A DNA stretch of 64,000 nt from Methanohalophilus portucalensis (GCF_002761295.1 NZ_CP017881.1:1921750-1985749); one strand, 5' to 3'. Counted from the first letter of the stretch, positions 9,478 to 18,144 are shown. Notes: a model not told the origin generated them from the letters alone. Translations and numbers: made by a program.

Positions 9478-10145
9478 AAATATTATCCTATTCGGCTTTA
9501 TAGTGGTTCAGAAATCTGCAGGAAGAAATAGGTAGACAGGTAGTCACCACTGATGGGTTTGAAAATATAAAACTTATTGGGGGTGCGGACTGTACCTATT
9601 TCAAAGATCTTGTAATATGCTGTATTGTCGTACTAAAATATCCCACAATGGAATTTGTCGAAAGGACAGTTCATATTGGAAAAATAAGTTTTCCTTATAT
9701 ATCGGGATTTTTTTCATTTCGTGAGGGAGAAGGGACAATAAGAGCCTACCAGAAGCTCAGCCACAAACCTGATCTGCTTATGATCAATGCCTGTGGTACC
9801 ACCCATCCTGCAAATGCCGGATTTGCCTCTCATATTGGAGTGGTCCTGGATAAGCCTACAATAGGGATTACAAAAAGAATTTTTTGCGGCAGGGCAAAAA
9901 TACCACAAAAAGGAAATGAAGCCCAGCCATTATATCATGGAAGAAAACAAAAAGGTTGGCTCCTTAAAGTATTGCCCGAAACAAAACCAATCGTAATTAC
10001 AGTCGGACATCTGACGTCCACCAGGAGTTGCCTGGATATCACAAAAAAGTGCCTGAAAGGAAACAAAATGCCTGAACCATTAAGGATTGCTCATCGATGT
10101 GCAGGAGAAGAGAAAAAGAAATGGGGTAAAAGCAGTGGTACATGA
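9474..10145 (+). CDS. nfi: Endonuclease V with in-frame TAG (candidate pyrrolysine codon)
   Basis: Endonuclease V cleaves next to deaminated bases such as hypoxanthine. From ATG 9474, which overlaps the SepRS stop, the frame reads MKILSYSAL, then TAG at 9501-9503, then WFRNLQEEIGRQVV and on to the full family sequence. The catalytic-Asp motif LIGGADCTYF lies after the TAG but before the first downstream ATG (9648); no ATG, GTG or TTG lies between. Later motifs are FPYISGFFSFREGEG (catalytic Glu kept), THPANAGFASHIGVVLDKPTIGI and VITVGHLTS. If TAG is pyrrolysine the protein is 223 aa, the normal length. The usual second Asp (VDGxG) is Asn here (INACG), so activity is uncertain. A decaying gene is the alternative. 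Confidence 0.7.
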
Positions 10146-10764
10146 GTGGATAAAAAACATAAAGAGCATTATGGATGAAGGAAGTCCGGTTTGTATTACT
10201 TTCCAGAACAGCACGAAAGGGGACGTATCTGAGAAACTCTTCTGCGAAATCATTACCGATGCAAGATATGGAAAACAATCCCTGATTAGGACACAACGAT
10301 GCAGAGTCGGCAAGTTCATCCTTGGCAAAAGCAATGAACCCCCGGCTGAATATTATTTTAATTCAGGTAGATACGCATCATACGAAATCGCAGAAAATGC
10401 GGTCCTTTCCCTAAGCCGGCTTGAAAAAGAATACGGGAGTTTGAAAATCGAACCTCTTTCAAAAAACAGCTCAAAATTTGATCTTTGTATTTTGTATCTG
10501 AGACCTGAAAAAGCAATGCGAATAATCCAGGCGATAGCCTATTACAATGGAACTCCAGCAGACATTCAAACAATCGGCGCAGCTTCTGTATGCAGTGATT
10601 GTGTAGCAGGGACCCTGAATAAAGGAATAGCCCTGTCTTTTGGATGTAAGGGATCCAGAAAACACAGCAAGTATAGCAGCGAAGAAGTACCTATCGGAAT
10701 ACGCTATGACATGCTGGAAAAAGTAGAAAAGGCACTGGGAATTATCCCGGATACCTTTGATTGA
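10135..10764 (+). CDS. DUF169 (COG2043) family protein
   Basis: Function is unknown. The protein matches the DUF169 family of methanogens and anaerobes: an N-terminal SPVCITFQN strand, Cys-containing RTQRCRVGKFILG, the central FDLCILYLRPEKAMRIIQA, then ASVCSDCVAG and SFGCKGSRKHSKYSSEEVPIGI. Several conserved cysteines suggest a metal or redox site. The start is ambiguous: TTG 10087 overlaps endonuclease V by 59 bases, GTG 10135 follows a GGGGT ribosome-binding site, and ATG 10171 begins just before the conserved block. I use GTG 10135. It is the last gene of the UPF0147-to-DUF169 run and converges on DUF473. Confidence 0.72.
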   Translation: MVHEWIKNIKSIMDEGSPVCITFQNSTKGDVSEKLFCEIITDARYGKQSLIRTQRCRVGKFILGKSNEPPAEYYFNSGRYASYEIAENAVLSLSRLEKEYGSLKIEPLSKNSSKFDLCILYLRPEKAMRIIQAIAYYNGTPADIQTIGAASVCSDCVAGTLNKGIALSFGCKGSRKHSKYSSEEVPIGIRYDMLEKVEKALGIIPDTFD

Positions 10765-11154
10765 TCAACGGGCATCATAGAAGGAAATTTCTTCGGCATC
10801 AACAAGGGTAATCTGCCCTATCTGATTGGAGAGCACTTTCCTCACCCTTGCCACACATTTAGATTGCAGCTGGATACGTATCATGGTCATTTCCCTTTCC
10901 TCGTAAAAATTATCCGTACCGTTGATTATACGATGCGTAGAAACCTGATGCTGCATTAGTTTTACGATAATACCCTTTGTGCCTGCAGTCAAATCCTGTG
11001 TACTTGTGGAAGTAAGGAAAATATTTTCTCCTACGTTCAGATTCAGTGTCGTGAAAAAATTATGAGGACTTCTAATCTCAATAGTCCTTAAGCCATGATT
11101 TTTAAGATCTGTAACTACATCGTGAGAGATTCCGGTTAAAGCAACATATTCCAT
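10765..11154 (-). CDS. DUF473 family protein
   Basis: This 129-aa protein is typical of DUF473, found in methanogens and Archaeoglobus and without known function. Visible are MEYVALTGISHDVV, the motif LRTIEIRSPHNFFTT, GENIFLTSTSTQDLTAGTKGIIV and REMTMIRIQLQSKCVARV. The beta-rich pattern suggests a small barrel. It is five bases downstream of the PAC2 gene; the PAC2 stop overlaps a GGTGATC ribosome-binding site for ATG 11154, so the two are one transcription unit. Its stop abuts that of DUF169. Confidence 0.72.
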   Translation of the reverse strand: MEYVALTGISHDVVTDLKNHGLRTIEIRSPHNFFTTLNLNVGENIFLTSTSTQDLTAGTKGIIVKLMQHQVSTHRIINGTDNFYEEREMTMIRIQLQSKCVARVRKVLSNQIGQITLVDAEEISFYDAR

Positions 11155-11159
11155 TTAGA

Positions 11160-11903
11160 TCACCCATACATCGGGAACTCTTTTCTGGCGGAAGATGGCT
11201 GTTCTGTGGTCCGCACATCTTCTGCAAGTTTCTGCATCTCAACTTCAATCTTCTCAGCCTGCTCGATGAGACTTTCCGTATCTATTGAGTAATCACACAG
11301 GTCATTTAGGATCTTTATTACAGCTGCAGCAGCCCTTGGATCCGGATTCTGGGTTTGTGTAGCCCCAAGAAGACTGATGGCAGGAAGTTTACGCATAAAG
11401 CATTCCGCCATAATACTGCCGGAAATTCCCGATATTGTACCCATCTGGAAGATTTCCACTTTTTCTTTTATGCGCTCCAGCATTTCCTCAGTTGTAGCAG
11501 CACCGAAGACAATAGGCTCTTCACTCGCAGTAGCAATTCCGGCAATTGAAATGATTTCCTTTACATTTACTGACTGAGCCCAATCAACAAGGGCCTTACT
11601 TACATCATAGGAAATAGAAGGATTGATGGGGATATCCGACACAACCATTATTAGATTGAGATCCGGATTTTCATATATCCTTACAGGCATATTGATTACA
11701 CCCTCATAGAGCACGGCTATAGGAGGGAAATAACGAGATTCTATGGAACCTATATATTCCATATCGAGTTCTTCAATTATTTGCTGACTTGCAATATTAC
11801 CCACAAGCCCGATACCCGGGAACCCTTCTATTAAAATAGGTTCTTCGGATTTTACCTTCTCTGTGATAATATGTACATCACTTTTGTAATCTGTTTCCGA
11901 CAA
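11160..11903 (-). CDS. PAC2-family proteasome assembly chaperone homologue
   Basis: The protein belongs to the PAC2/COG2047 family, relatives of eukaryotic proteasome assembly chaperone 2. Signatures are PILIEGFPGIGLVGNIASQ (residues about 22-40), YIGSIESRYFPPIAVLYEG, VSDIPINPSISYDV, and GAATTEEMLER followed by GTISGISG. The C-terminus is a helical tail. A TTG at 11903 with AGGTGG six bases ahead is the likely start; GTG 11912 overlaps that site. Its job in archaea, which assemble proteasomes without obvious PAC help, is not settled. It is cotranscribed with DUF473. Confidence 0.78.
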   Translation of the reverse strand: MSETDYKSDVHIITEKVKSEEPILIEGFPGIGLVGNIASQQIIEELDMEYIGSIESRYFPPIAVLYEGVINMPVRIYENPDLNLIMVVSDIPINPSISYDVSKALVDWAQSVNVKEIISIAGIATASEEPIVFGAATTEEMLERIKEKVEIFQMGTISGISGSIMAECFMRKLPAISLLGATQTQNPDPRAAAAVIKILNDLCDYSIDTESLIEQAEKIEVEMQKLAEDVRTTEQPSSARKEFPMYG

Positions 11904-12005
11904 AAAAACCACCTGCGTTTAGAAATCTAATATAAACTATACCAACTAGCATAGTATATGTTTATACTGATAGATAAGTCCTGCCCGAAATGAAACATAT
12001 AAAAT

Positions 12006-12146
12006 TTATAATTTCTTTTCTTTCAGGTTTATATCTTCATCCTGCTGGTGTGACATCAATATTGCAGATTTTAAGAAAAAGGCCGTTAAAAGCACTGCCA
12101 GTGCAAAGAAAAGTAGTGCAATAATAACAATTGTCAGTGGATCCAT
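12006..12146 (-). CDS. 46-aa single-pass membrane peptide downstream of mtd
   Basis: An ATG at 12146 opens a 46-codon frame. It starts MDPLTIVIIALLFFALAVLL, continues as one long hydrophobic helix (about residues 4-30), and ends in a short charged tail rich in Lys, Asp and Glu. The layout is N-terminal anchor plus cytosolic tail. It begins 27 bases after the mtd stop, with a T-rich stretch (a possible mtd terminator) between, and no good ribosome-binding site is visible. The clear hydrophobic block followed by a polar tail argues for a real gene. I do not recognise the family. Confidence 0.5.
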   Translation of the reverse strand: MDPLTIVIIALLFFALAVLLTAFFLKSAILMSHQQDEDINLKEKKL

Positions 12147-12173
12147 GTCTTAAAAATAAAAAAGAAAGTGAGT

Positions 12174-13010
12174 TTACACTTTCTGTGGTTTCTCATAAAG
12201 TTTTGTTTTCTGAAGCTGGACACCCTTCTTGGAATGAGGCTGCCTGAACACAGAATCATTGGCTTTCTCAATTTCCCTGGCTTCAATTGCAAGCTGTGCG
12301 GCTGCACGCATGAGTTCATGGCCTGTTGCTGCAGTGAGAGCAACATCTTCAATCTCTTTAAGGATAAAGCAGGCTGGCATGTTTACTTCTGCGACTTTGC
12401 TTGCCATGTGGAGAGATGCAAGACCTTTTGCTTTAGCGTAAGGGTTATTGAAACCTGCACGTTCAATGCATTTTTGTGGTTTTGCAAGAATGTGTGGAAG
12501 TTCAAGGTCTGCACCGGATTTGCCTTCATCGACCTGGGCAGTTACTGCATCAAGTTCTTCCTGAAGAAGTCTGACAACACCACAGGTAGAGAGGACCTTC
12601 ATTGCATCAGAGTTAAAGGAGGCCATTTCAACAGCATCTAAGAACTCTGTCTTGGCACCGATAAGAGGATCAACGGTCATTATAATGTAACCGAAACCTG
12701 CATCCTCAAGAGCCTGTCTGTCATCTTTCTTGGTAGGTCCGTCAGAGACGACAATACATGGATAATCGTTCCATAACTCACGGGCAGATTTGGGACCCGG
12801 TGCACTTGCGTTGGGGCTGATCATTACAACAAAGTCAGGCTCCCACGCCTTCAATTCTTCAGTAGAAGCTGCTGTTTCCTTGTCCATTTTGGGGCCAGTA
12901 CCAAACACGCGGGTGCTGATACCTTCCCTGGCTGCAATTTCATCCTGTACAAGGTCAATGACCTGGCTCATACCCAGGTTACCCAATTTGATAAATCCTA
13001 CTTTTACCAT
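12174..13010 (-). CDS. mtd: F420-dependent methylenetetrahydromethanopterin dehydrogenase
   Basis: Mtd interconverts methenyl- and methylene-H4MPT (or sarcinapterin) with coenzyme F420, a central C1 step. In methylotrophs it runs in the oxidative direction. The 278-aa protein shows the family start MVKVGFIKLGNLGMSQVIDL, DFVVMISPNASAPGPKSARE, GFGYIIMTVDPLIGAKTEFLD and the conserved tail EIEKANDSVFRQPHSKKGVQ. ATG 13010 follows a GTGAT site. A TATA-like aataatatatg (minus strand, about 13043-13053) and the palindrome CTACGTAG (13031-13038) lie upstream, in the divergent gap shared with serB. Confidence 0.96.
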   Translation of the reverse strand: MVKVGFIKLGNLGMSQVIDLVQDEIAAREGISTRVFGTGPKMDKETAASTEELKAWEPDFVVMISPNASAPGPKSARELWNDYPCIVVSDGPTKKDDRQALEDAGFGYIIMTVDPLIGAKTEFLDAVEMASFNSDAMKVLSTCGVVRLLQEELDAVTAQVDEGKSGADLELPHILAKPQKCIERAGFNNPYAKAKGLASLHMASKVAEVNMPACFILKEIEDVALTAATGHELMRAAAQLAIEAREIEKANDSVFRQPHSKKGVQLQKTKLYEKPQKV

Positions 13011-13182
13011 ATAATCACAGAGGGAAAATAACTACGTAGCATATATTATTTTTGGAATTACACATAACAGTACTAAATTGTTAAATAAGAATGGAAATAG
13101 CGGACCTTTTTATCCGAAAAAGTTAAAAGCAATGTGACTAATCTACAGCCATATTTCCTACATACCTCTATTATTATCTCAA

Positions 13183-13866
13183 ATGATCAGGTTTGATGAA
13201 GTGACTTTAGCCAGCAATTCTAACAGAAAATTTTCTAAACTGATTATTTTTGATATGGACAGCACCTTAATAGATGCTGAGTGTATCGATGAGCTTGCAC
13301 TTGCTGCAGGAGTGGCAGACAAAGTTGCACAGATTACAGATCGCACAATGAGAGGAGAACTTGATTACCATCTGGCTCTTCTGGAAAGAGTGAAACTCCT
13401 TAAAGGTCTGGAAATAACAAAGGCAAAGGAAGCGGTTGAAAAGATCGAACTAATGCCCGGTGCAAAAGAGCTCCTTGAGCATGTACAATCAATTGGATAC
13501 AAAACTGCAATGTTATCCGGTGGATTTACTCTGTCCTCGGACAGGGTTGCAAAATTACTCAACATCGATTACGTATATGCCAACACTCTAGAGGTGAAAA
13601 ATGGATATCTGACAGGTGTAGTGTCTGGTCCTATGACACAAAACCTTTCAAAGGAAGTTGCCTTTGAAGAAATTGCCAGAAAGAATGGCTTCCTACCCGA
13701 AGATTGTATCGTGGTAGGAGATGGGGCAAATGATGTCTGTATATTTAAGAGAGCAGGTTATTCAATTGCATTCAATCCAAAACCAATTCTCCATCAACAT
13801 GCAGATGTCATAATTTCGAAGAAGGACCTTAGGGCCTTAATCTCCGTGATTGATTCACTACAATAA
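13183..13866 (+). CDS. serB: Phosphoserine phosphatase
   Basis: SerB makes serine from phosphoserine. The protein is a 227-aa HAD-family enzyme with motif I FDMDSTLID (nucleophile Asp24, acid Asp26), motif II MLSGGFTLSSDR, Lys in NLSKEVAFEEI and motif IV VVGDGANDVCIFKRAGYSIAF. The cap region carries the SerB-type AECIDELA helix. Phosphoserine is also the SepRS substrate, so SerB and SepRS (7.9 kb) draw on the same pool. No ribosome-binding site is seen before ATG 13183, so the transcript may be leaderless or have a short leader. The coiled-coil gene follows. Confidence 0.93.
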   Translation: MIRFDEVTLASNSNRKFSKLIIFDMDSTLIDAECIDELALAAGVADKVAQITDRTMRGELDYHLALLERVKLLKGLEITKAKEAVEKIELMPGAKELLEHVQSIGYKTAMLSGGFTLSSDRVAKLLNIDYVYANTLEVKNGYLTGVVSGPMTQNLSKEVAFEEIARKNGFLPEDCIVVGDGANDVCIFKRAGYSIAFNPKPILHQHADVIISKKDLRALISVIDSLQ

Positions 13867-13944
13867 AGTGGATCCTGAAGTATCGTGCATTAGAAATGCA
13901 TGAAATGCCAGCTACATTTGCTGGACCGGGAGGATAAATCGAAC

Positions 13945-14799
13945 ATGCAAAAAGAACTGAAAGACAAAAGGAAAGATCTGAGGGACACCTCTGAAGAACA
14001 CAAGAATAAACGTAATGAACTTAATGCACAGGCAAGTACACTTGCATCAAAACGCAATGAGCTCAACAAAAAGACCAAAGATCTTATCAACGAAGCACAG
14101 GAATATAAAAAACTTCGTGATGAAAACAACGAAAAAGTTCAGGAATTCAAGGATCTTCGTGATAAGACCAACGAAAAGGCAAATGAACTTTTTGGAAAAG
14201 TTGATGAGCTCAGAAGTGCCAATAATCTTACAGGACCATCCCTGAAAGAGATTCGCAAGGATATCGACAGGCTGGAATTCTCACAGCAGACCGAAGTTCT
14301 TACACCATCAAAAGAAAAAGAACTGGTCAACAAGATATCCGAACTCCGGAAACTTTACGATACAAAGAAAAAGCAAATTGAAAGTAATACTGAGCTAAAT
14401 GACCTGCTTACGGAAGCACAGGAAATCAGGGAAGAGGCTTCCGGCTACCATACAACCCTTTCTGAATATGCTCAGAAAGCTCAGGAATATCATGACAAGA
14501 TGATTACCACTTTCAAAGAAGCGGATAAGATACGCGCGGAATCCGATACTGCACATAAAGAGTTTGTACAAATCCAGGAAAAAGCAGATGAAGAGCACAA
14601 GGCTTTCATTGCAGCTCAGAAGGAAATCCGGGATATTGACAAAGAACTTCGCAAACTCAAGAAGAAAGATGGTGGCAAGAAAGGCGCAGATATGGAAGAA
14701 GTCCGTAAGGATGCCGAGGATATATTTGATAAGTTCAAATCCGGCGAGAAACTTACTACAGAAAACCTCATGACTCTCCAGAAGTCCGGTCTTCTATAA
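13945..14799 (+). CDS. Long coiled-coil protein (COG1340-like)
   Basis: The 284-aa product is almost entirely charged heptad-like helix, e.g. KELKDKRKDLRDTSEEHKNK and RNELNKKTKDLINEAQEYKK. It resembles the archaeal COG1340 coiled-coil proteins often found after serB. No membrane segment or enzyme motif is visible. A structural or SMC-like tethering role is only a guess. ATG 13945 has GGGAGG (13928-13933) upstream; an earlier in-frame ATG at 13900 has none. A weak break in helicity occurs near DELRSANNLTGPSLKEI, about a third of the way in. Confidence 0.75.
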   Translation: MQKELKDKRKDLRDTSEEHKNKRNELNAQASTLASKRNELNKKTKDLINEAQEYKKLRDENNEKVQEFKDLRDKTNEKANELFGKVDELRSANNLTGPSLKEIRKDIDRLEFSQQTEVLTPSKEKELVNKISELRKLYDTKKKQIESNTELNDLLTEAQEIREEASGYHTTLSEYAQKAQEYHDKMITTFKEADKIRAESDTAHKEFVQIQEKADEEHKAFIAAQKEIRDIDKELRKLKKKDGGKKGADMEEVRKDAEDIFDKFKSGEKLTTENLMTLQKSGLL

Positions 14800-14845
14800 G
14801 AATGGAAATAATTATCAGGGGAAACCCTGATTATATTTTTATATA

Positions 14846-15979
14846 TCATTTAAGGACGTATTGATTTCTGTAATTATCATCCCGCATAAGACAGGTTTTT
14901 GCTTTATATACAGAATCTTTCCGGATTCTATCCCATATTATATTTATTTTTTCTTCATGTATGTTACCTACCGAAATTGGTATGCATGCACATGGACTGA
15001 CATTTCCTTCAGGGGTTATATGCAACCATTTTTTGCCAGCAAAGCATCCCATTTTGCGCAATACATGAGGAACCGAAAATACACGAGGTCCACTCATGTT
15101 ATTCGAACGTTCAATAAAATCATTGAATTTTTGCATGTCCCCGGATGATAGAAGGTCATCCTTATGATCTAACCATCGGCCAGTTGGTACGATCTCAAAA
15201 AAGGTAATTTCATGTACACCCATGTCCTTTGCAAGTTGGTAGAAATCGTCCAGCTCATCGATATTAGAAGGAGAAATTACAACATATATATTTACCATTA
15301 ATCCGACATCAAGGGCTTTCTCTATAGCAGACATAGCAGCCCTGTAAACACCTGTCCTGCCACGCATCCTGTCATGGTTTACTTCAAATGCACTGTCCAG
15401 ACTTACACTGAGCATATCCAGGCCTGCTTCTTTTAATGACAGGGCTTTTGCAAAATCCAGACCTACGCCGGAAGTAAACATACCGCTTATTGCTTTCTCA
15501 TTATCAACATAGTTAATGAGATCTTCAAGTCCTTCGTATAACAGAGGTTCACCCCCATCAAAAATAATTAGAGTCGAACCCATTTCCAGACACTGGTCAA
15601 TAGCATTTCTTACAACCTCAGGAGAAAGAGATGCCCTGTTATTTGTATTAGGCAATGCACAATGCAGACACCTGTTGGGACATTCCTCGGTGATGGAAAT
15701 TGTCACCTGTTCAGGAACCATTTTCCCCCTCATATACCCCATCTGACTGGAAACCAATCTGTCAAAAGCCTTTCCTGGGATAGGGGGCATCCAGGTGGAA
15801 AATACAAGAGACTCACCATTTACAAGGGCCGGTTTAGAACCATCGAACATGTCCATCATATCTGATAGCAGCGGTTTCACTGCTTTTGATGCAAGACCTG
15901 AGGTATGCATATTGACACGTCCGTTTTCAACAGTAGCATAAACCTTGAAGAAGGGATTTTTATAAAAATCGTATTTCAT
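14846..15979 (-). CDS. Radical SAM/SPASM-like protein of the prenyl cluster
   Basis: The 377-aa protein has an N-terminal domain of about 90 residues, then the radical SAM cluster motif CPNRCLHC (the CxxxCxxC iron-sulfur site), FDGGEPLLY and MLSVSLDS, and a C-terminal cysteine region (GCFAGKKWLHITPEGNVSPC, then CIPISVGNI) like an auxiliary-cluster SPASM/twitch domain. The reaction is unknown. ATG 15979 is preferred: AGGTGATC, formed at the stop of the upstream reductase gene, precedes it. It is the third gene of a UbiA-reductase-radical SAM operon, so a modification of the same prenylated product is the best inference. Confidence 0.82.
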   Translation of the reverse strand: MKYDFYKNPFFKVYATVENGRVNMHTSGLASKAVKPLLSDMMDMFDGSKPALVNGESLVFSTWMPPIPGKAFDRLVSSQMGYMRGKMVPEQVTISITEECPNRCLHCALPNTNNRASLSPEVVRNAIDQCLEMGSTLIIFDGGEPLLYEGLEDLINYVDNEKAISGMFTSGVGLDFAKALSLKEAGLDMLSVSLDSAFEVNHDRMRGRTGVYRAAMSAIEKALDVGLMVNIYVVISPSNIDELDDFYQLAKDMGVHEITFFEIVPTGRWLDHKDDLLSSGDMQKFNDFIERSNNMSGPRVFSVPHVLRKMGCFAGKKWLHITPEGNVSPCACIPISVGNIHEEKINIIWDRIRKDSVYKAKTCLMRDDNYRNQYVLK

Positions 15980-15990
15980 GTTACCACAGA

Positions 15991-17148
15991 TCACCTGTTT
16001 CTCAGGAATGCACTGAAACCAAGAAGCGATGACGGTTTCTTTTTTAGCATGAAAAGAGAGACCTGTAATGCTTTTTGAAGAGATGAACCCTGGAGGAAAG
16101 ATAGGTCCTCCTGTTTGAAAACTTCCATCATACTGTTTATCTCACTATCATCCATTTTGCGGAGAGTTTCAAGCGCCATTCTACCCAAATAATATTCGGT
16201 CCTGTATTCCTTTGCCCACATACGTGAATAACGGGACAGGAAACGTGAGGAAGTATTTGCCTCCTGTATACTTTCAGCAGCAACTTTTCCACACATTTTG
16301 CCTCCGTGTATGGAATAGCCAATGCCAGATTGTCCGGATGCACCTCCTGTAAGCATAATACCATCAGCAACCATCTGGTTGGGAATAGTAGCGATAGGAT
16401 CCCCTCCGGTTTTCACTTCACCTATGCGTAAATTTGACAAACCCTTCATGCGCTTGAATTTATCCACCCACCTATCAAAAAAGGAAGATACATCCCTGCC
16501 ATGCCTTCTTACATAGACACCCAGGGTTGCCCTGTCGCCTCCACAGGGAGAATAAGTTGATTTCCATCCGGGAGCCACGCTTCCCACGAAATATTCAAAC
16601 ATGTCCGGCTCACCAATCCCCTCACCTTCTACCTCTGCCTCCATAGCCCAACCTATGTCATCCGGATGTTTCATTGCAGAAAGGCCACAAAGAGAAGCGA
16701 GTTTGGAATTGATCCCATCTGAGATTATTACAAGTTTTGAATCGAAGGTGCCCTGCGAAGTACTCACAGAAACCCCTTCATCATTTTTCAATACATTATA
16801 TGCTTCAACTGATGTCGCAATATCAACACCTGAATCCCTGGTTTTCTGTATGTAGTACCGGTCAAATGCAGGGCGGTCCAGAAAATAAGCGGGACTTTCG
16901 ACTTCCACATAGGATCCGGAAGGGGCTACAATATTAGCCCCTCTTAAATTTTTGAGGACATAGGAACTATCCACATTTTCGCCGGCCCTGTCAAACATTC
17001 CTTTAAAAAAAGTGTTAGCAGGATGTGTGTTTTCACCTAATACGTTTTGTTTGTCCATTAAAAGGACATCCAAACCCTGCTCTGATGCTACCCTGGAAGC
17101 AGCTAAGCCGGCAGGGGAAGCACCGATCACAATGACATCAGCATCCAT
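15991..17148 (-). CDS. Geranylgeranyl-reductase-like FAD oxidoreductase
   Basis: This 385-aa flavoprotein belongs to the GGR family, which saturates isoprenoid double bonds. The FAD-binding start is VIVIGASPAGLAASRVASEQ, and the second FAD motif is GGASGQSGIGYSIHGGKMCG near residue 285. The aromatic YxWxFP motif typical of archaeol-type reductases is not evident; the corresponding region reads PGWKSTYSPCGGDRATLG, so the substrate may be different. GGTGAT precedes ATG 17148 and spans the stop of the UbiA gene, indicating coupling. Given its partners, reduction of a prenyl chain on a UbiA product is likely. Substrate identity is inferred. Confidence 0.8.
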   Translation of the reverse strand: MDADVIVIGASPAGLAASRVASEQGLDVLLMDKQNVLGENTHPANTFFKGMFDRAGENVDSSYVLKNLRGANIVAPSGSYVEVESPAYFLDRPAFDRYYIQKTRDSGVDIATSVEAYNVLKNDEGVSVSTSQGTFDSKLVIISDGINSKLASLCGLSAMKHPDDIGWAMEAEVEGEGIGEPDMFEYFVGSVAPGWKSTYSPCGGDRATLGVYVRRHGRDVSSFFDRWVDKFKRMKGLSNLRIGEVKTGGDPIATIPNQMVADGIMLTGGASGQSGIGYSIHGGKMCGKVAAESIQEANTSSRFLSRYSRMWAKEYRTEYYLGRMALETLRKMDDSEINSMMEVFKQEDLSFLQGSSLQKALQVSLFMLKKKPSSLLGFSAFLRNR

Positions 17149-17154
17149 TATAAA

Positions 17155-18096
17155 TCACCATAGAATATTCACATAACCCTCAGAAACTATAGACAGAATT
17201 ACATCAATTATCAGGGAGCCAAACATTACGCCCCTGTAGCGAGAACCCTGAAGGAAAAGCATTCCTCCTCTTTCTGGCATAGGATTTTTGATGAAATCAA
17301 TAGACTGGATAATCATCCACATCCCCGCAAGAATTGCCCCTGTGAAGAAAATAGGACCAAGTTGTGCCGTCCAACCTATTATGAGAGAAGAAATTACACC
17401 TATAATCCAACAGGCAGTCACCAATTTAGATGTCGCAGGTACACCAAATACTACAGGGAATGTAGGCGCACCTTTAGCCCGGTCACCTTCCACATCCCTG
17501 GAGACACCGGAAAGAGTAAATCCCCAATCGGTAACACACATCATAATACCCAGGAATATCCCGGGAAGGGGGAGAATAGAAGTGTCCGCACCCTTTAGAA
17601 TTCCCGCAGGATCAAATGCAAGCCAAATACCAATCGGTACAAGCCCATATGCAATACCCACTGGTACGAAACTTAAGTAGGTAGATCTTTTAGCAAATTT
17701 TGAATATATGCTTATAGTACTAACTGCTATCACAAGTACCACAAAAGACTCGGGATTCAGGTACAAGGCAGCTATTGATGCAATAACTACAAGGACAAAG
17801 GCATATTTGAGCCCCTGTTCCTGCGTGAGAGTAGAAGATGCGATGGGCCTTTCGGGCAGGTTTATCTTATCTATATCAATATCACAACAGTCATTGAACA
17901 CATAAGAACTTGTTATCGCAGCATAACCACCAATAATTGCAATAATGAAAGGTAAAACCGAAGGTAGATCTCCGGCGTATATATATGATGCAAGCAATGC
18001 ACTTGCTGCCGGCAGGGCAAGATCCATATCAGCTATTTCAGGCCTGAGTAGTTCCAGATAGGGGTTGCGAGACTTCGATCCAGTTGTAGATACCAA
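17155..18096 (-). CDS. UbiA-family prenyltransferase
   Basis: This integral membrane enzyme transfers a polyprenyl group from its diphosphate to an acceptor. About eight to nine hydrophobic segments are visible. The first Asp-rich motif is NDCCDIDIDKINLPERP (near residue 90); the second region reads DWGFTLSGVSRDVEGDRAKG. It is distinct from the DGGGP synthase at 62430-63269, whose motif is [20 protein letters not shown] 18105 or TTG 18096 can start it; GGTGAT sits four bases before the TTG. First gene of the operon with the reductase and radical SAM protein. The acceptor could be a phenazine or another lipid quinone-like head group (inference). Confidence 0.82.
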   Translation of the reverse strand: MVSTTGSKSRNPYLELLRPEIADMDLALPAASALLASYIYAGDLPSVLPFIIAIIGGYAAITSSYVFNDCCDIDIDKINLPERPIASSTLTQEQGLKYAFVLVVIASIAALYLNPESFVVLVIAVSTISIYSKFAKRSTYLSFVPVGIAYGLVPIGIWLAFDPAGILKGADTSILPLPGIFLGIMMCVTDWGFTLSGVSRDVEGDRAKGAPTFPVVFGVPATSKLVTACWIIGVISSLIIGWTAQLGPIFFTGAILAGMWMIIQSIDFIKNPMPERGGMLFLQGSRYRGVMFGSLIIDVILSIVSEGYVNILW

Positions 18097-18144
18097 GTAA
18101 ATCACCCGGGATTAGATTCAAATCCGTGATTTCTGTCAGTTTAG

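Noticed and set aside
9648-10145. Endonuclease V starting at ATG 9648
   Set aside because: This start would remove the first strand and catalytic Asp, and the ATG has no ribosome-binding site. The read-through frame from 9474 explains the family alignment better.
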